Part shown: piece by piece, positions 61,991 through 64,000 of the stretch | How the letters are laid out: the number at the start of each line of letters is the position of its first letter | How positions within the stretch are numbered: position 1 is the stretch's first letter | Assembly (NCBI GenBank): GCA_047633195.1 | Contig: JBLIEU010000003.1 | Coordinates: 1 to 64,000 of the forward strand | Source of the DNA: JAKVAV01 sp047633195 | Lineage (GTDB): Bacteria; Bacteroidota; Bacteroidia; Flavobacteriales_D; Cryomorphaceae | Length of the DNA stretch: 64,000 nucleotides | Direction of reading: 5' to 3' | Notes under the pieces: model-generated | Databases searched by the model: none | What the model was told of the DNA's origin: nothing | What the model saw: only the letters and a program-made list of their open reading frames with translations | Position numbers and translations under genes: made by a program

Positions 61991-62210
61991 ATTAAATGCT
62001 TTCGAATCATAAATATAACGCTTTACAAAACTTTTAAGCTTGCTGTTGCAGTGTTAATTCGAGTTAAAGTCTTTGGACTTCGTTCTGTAACGTTCTTCGG
62101 TTGTAAAAGTTCCTTTAATTTCTCTTGAAGTGCACACCTGAAACATTCACTACCATTCAGGCGTATACGCGTGAGATAGTTTCAGATTTAGAGAAAATTG
62201 ACTTCTCCTT

Positions 62211-63707
62211 ATGAGCGTAGAAAAATGGTACACTTTTACCGATGAAGATTGGAAAATATTAGAGGGTCAGTTCAAATCTTCTTATTTGCCTGTGCTTCGT
62301 TTTATAACCGAAAACAAGGGTTCCTTTTCAGAAGCTCGAGATGTCTACATCGAGGCATTTTACTACTATACACGATCTATAGAGCTCAAAGGAAAGTCCT
62401 ATCAAGAGAAATCTTCAGGATTGATCTATTCATTCTCCCGCATTATTTGGCTAAAAAAACTGCAGAAGCGCAATGTTGATTTGAACTTTGTGCAGCATCG
62501 CAGAGAATATTTCGACCTCGACCATGCGTTCCACGAGATTGATTTGATTAATGAACGTAGCGAGAAGGCCGCATCAAAACTGGCTCTCATCGGCGAGCCT
62601 TGCAGAACAATGATGTTTGAGTTAATCGGCATGGGTAAGCCGTTCGAAGAAGTTGGGCCTAGATTGGGTTTTAGCGTAGAAGAAAGAGCTATAAGCCGAC
62701 TATCAGGATGCTTGAGGAAATTGGTGGAACTAACCGAGAATAAAACCTTTGAGATAAAAGATGAAGATTTTGCGAAGTGCCTGAAGTACGTGATATCTCC
62801 TGATAAAGTGGAGAAACCAAAAGGAGAGGAGATGGACGTTTGTCTCGCCATGACTTCCAGGGTAGTAGCAACCGTAAAAAATCACGTTAGCTCAAAAGAG
62901 CGAACAACCGTCTTACGAGAGTATAGGGATCGCTTGCTTCCTGACGATGCAAGCAACCTGAAGAAAATGGAGGACAACCCAAAAAAGATTAAAATGAAAC
63001 CACTACAGCTTATTTCCTTTACAGCACTTATTGCAATTGTAGTCTCAGGACTCACCTCTTTCGGCCTCCATAGTTTTGCAAATAATCAAGATGTGATTGA
63101 TGTAGCTTCTAAAGTAGATACGATCAAGCAAGTTCCCGTTCTTGAATGGAGAGAAAAAAGTGCATTCATCATTAACGAAGATGGTTTTGCTCTAACCTCT
63201 GCCGAGCATTTGTCAGAGGGAGATAAAATTAGCGTCAGCAATGACCTCTCGCATACAAGTACTGCGGAGGTAATAGCAATTGACAAAAAAACTGGGCTTG
63301 CACTTCTTTTGGTTGATTCGGTTTTGCGCACGTCAGTCCCTTTTAAGTTTTCACAAACCGCCTCTGAAGTGGGTGACGAACTCATTTCTTTGGGCTATTC
63401 AGATGGTAAACTATTGTTTGGAGAAGCCACCACACAATTTTCTGATCTAGAGACTATGTGGGTAGGTGGAGATGCATTATATCCTGGAGCTCCTTTGTTT
63501 TCTGAGGACGGAGAATTGAAAGGTATCATCATTGAATCAAGTGATGGCAAGCTTTCTCAAGGAATCGAAGCACTGAACGATTTTCTGGGGTTCGCTGCAA
63601 CGTTTGATGTCAATTTACCATCGACGAACAAACTTTATTACGACAGCACAGCTCAAAGAGTGGAAAAATTGAAGCCGTGTATTTTGAGAATAAAATACCA
63701 AGCATGA
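62211..63707 (+). CDS. ECF sigma factor fused to a transmembrane helix and degenerate trypsin-like domain
   Basis: A 498-residue protein. Residues about 20-90 match ECF sigma region 2 (YLPVLRFITENKGSFSEARD, SGLIYSFSRIIWLKKLQKR) and 123-172 match region 4 (LIGEPCRTMMFELIGMG, VGPRLGFSVEERAISRLSGC). One helix, about 266-287, follows a basic segment, so the N-terminus should be cytoplasmic. Residues about 310-470 look like a trypsin/DegP-type fold (FIINEDGFALTSAEHL, AEVIAIDKKTGLALLLVD, GGDALYPGAPLF), but the catalytic His and Asp positions are off or lost and GNSGGP is gone, so it should be a sensor or binding domain and not a protease. A signal-responsive membrane sigma factor is a plausible role. 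Confidence 0.8.
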   Translation: MSVEKWYTFTDEDWKILEGQFKSSYLPVLRFITENKGSFSEARDVYIEAFYYYTRSIELKGKSYQEKSSGLIYSFSRIIWLKKLQKRNVDLNFVQHRREYFDLDHAFHEIDLINERSEKAASKLALIGEPCRTMMFELIGMGKPFEEVGPRLGFSVEERAISRLSGCLRKLVELTENKTFEIKDEDFAKCLKYVISPDKVEKPKGEEMDVCLAMTSRVVATVKNHVSSKERTTVLREYRDRLLPDDASNLKKMEDNPKKIKMKPLQLISFTALIAIVVSGLTSFGLHSFANNQDVIDVASKVDTIKQVPVLEWREKSAFIINEDGFALTSAEHLSEGDKISVSNDLSHTSTAEVIAIDKKTGLALLLVDSVLRTSVPFKFSQTASEVGDELISLGYSDGKLLFGEATTQFSDLETMWVGGDALYPGAPLFSEDGELKGIIIESSDGKLSQGIEALNDFLGFAATFDVNLPSTNKLYYDSTAQRVEKLKPCILRIKYQA

Positions 63708-63777
63708 GCGGCAACTATTTGCCTCCTTGAACGTAGGGTTTATAATTGAACCTAAAGTTTTTAGGGGCTACGAATTA

Positions 63778-63812
63778 AAGAGCCTCCCTTGCTATGGGGA
63801 GGCTTTTGTTTT
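63778..63812. terminator. Terminator between the sigma-fusion gene and trxB
   Basis: An 8-bp core stem (AGCCTCCC / GGGAGGCT) extended by A-T pairs, followed by TTTTGTTTTT on the plus strand. It lies 70 nt after the fusion gene and 16 nt from the trxB stop, and may serve both. Confidence 0.8.
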
Positions 63813-63827
63813 TAAGATTTTAGTGCC

Positions 63828-64000
63828 TTAATGAATACCTGCGTCAGCTAAATATCTTTCGGCGTCAAGGGCTGCCATACAGCCAGTTCCTGCAGCGGTG
63901 ACTGCTTGTCTGTATATTTTATCAGCGGCATCTCCTGATGCAAATACTCCTTTAACATTGGTCTTAGTAGATCCAGGCGTGACCTTGAGGTAGCCTGTTT
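63828..64000 (-). CDS. trxB: Thioredoxin reductase (C-terminal end only)
   Basis: The last 56 codons of trxB; the rest lies beyond the right edge. The visible sequence contains the FAD-binding motif VKGVFASGDAADKIYRQAV and TAAGTGCMAALDAERYL, which is diagnostic for bacterial NADPH-dependent thioredoxin reductase, ending in DAGIH. It reduces thioredoxin in the cytoplasm. Confidence 0.92.
   Translation of the reverse strand, partial: TGYLKVTPGSTKTNVKGVFASGDAADKIYRQAVTAAGTGCMAALDAERYLADAGIH

Noticed and set aside
1..64000. Prophage, insertion sequence, integrase, toxin-antitoxin or CRISPR-Cas
   Set aside because: No transposase, integrase, capsid, Cas or toxin-type protein is recognised among the called genes, and no terminal inverted repeats were seen.

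Overview
The window is a chromosomal segment from a member of the Bacteroidota, most likely a Flavobacteriales-like marine or aquatic heterotroph. The evidence is two sets of type IX secretion (T9SS) partners (PorP/SprF-like proteins, OmpA-family proteins, giant secreted proteins with the gliding-motility type C-terminal domain), several genes preceded by the Bacteroidota -7 promoter element TAnnTTTG, a Bacteroidota-like RNase P RNA, many outer-membrane lipoproteins, and S9/S46/S41/M1 peptidases typical of protein-degrading Bacteroidota. I see no phage, IS element, integrase, CRISPR array, tRNA or rRNA; gene order looks like a stable core chromosome.

Layout. 1-5 kb: the start of a secreted protein with a carboxypeptidase-like regulatory domain, a hotdog thioesterase, a YwqK/TonB protein, a CPBP-like membrane protein, a GreA-like factor and an S9 peptidase. 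5-8.7 kb: a type II sulfide:quinone oxidoreductase and urocanate hydratase with a small DUF5522-type protein. 9-17 kb: surface polysaccharide genes (GT4 glycosyltransferase, methyltransferase, flippase, chain-length protein, O-antigen ligase-like polymerase), then a GAF/PP2C phosphatase overlapping an LpxD-type acyltransferase. 17-24 kb: two tandem M1 metallopeptidases, an outer-membrane barrel protein, an acyltransferase and a DEAD-box helicase. 24-33 kb: two small unknowns and T9SS triad 1 (OmpA, PorP, 17-repeat HYR protein). 33-43.5 kb: a voltage-gated-type channel with a zinc ribbon, AlkB-type monooxygenase, a rimB-rimK pair divergent from an AstE-like gene, an SDR, tRNA hydroxylase trhO, RNase P RNA and tryptophan 2,3-dioxygenase. 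43.5-51.5 kb: an M23 peptidase and T9SS triad 2 (OmpA-DUF1573, PorP, SBBP-repeat protein). 51.6-54.6 kb: J-domain protein, S46 dipeptidyl peptidase and pterin dehydratase in one operon. 55-59.6 kb: leuC-leuD-(citramalate-synthase-like)-leuB. 59.7-64 kb: a DUF1573 protein, an S41 protease, an unusual sigma-factor/transmembrane/trypsin-like fusion and the end of trxB.

The most unusual item is the fusion gene at 62211-63707: an ECF-type sigma factor joined through one transmembrane helix to a degenerate trypsin-like domain predicted to be periplasmic. Others worth checking are the same-order duplication of the T9SS cargo-PorP-OmpA module, a probable frameshift in a small membrane protein near 25.0 kb, missing ATG starts on both sides of the divergent rimB/astE-like pair, and -7 elements placed only 4-5 nt before start codons, which predicts leaderless mRNAs. 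Function calls rest on motifs read by eye; no database search was run.
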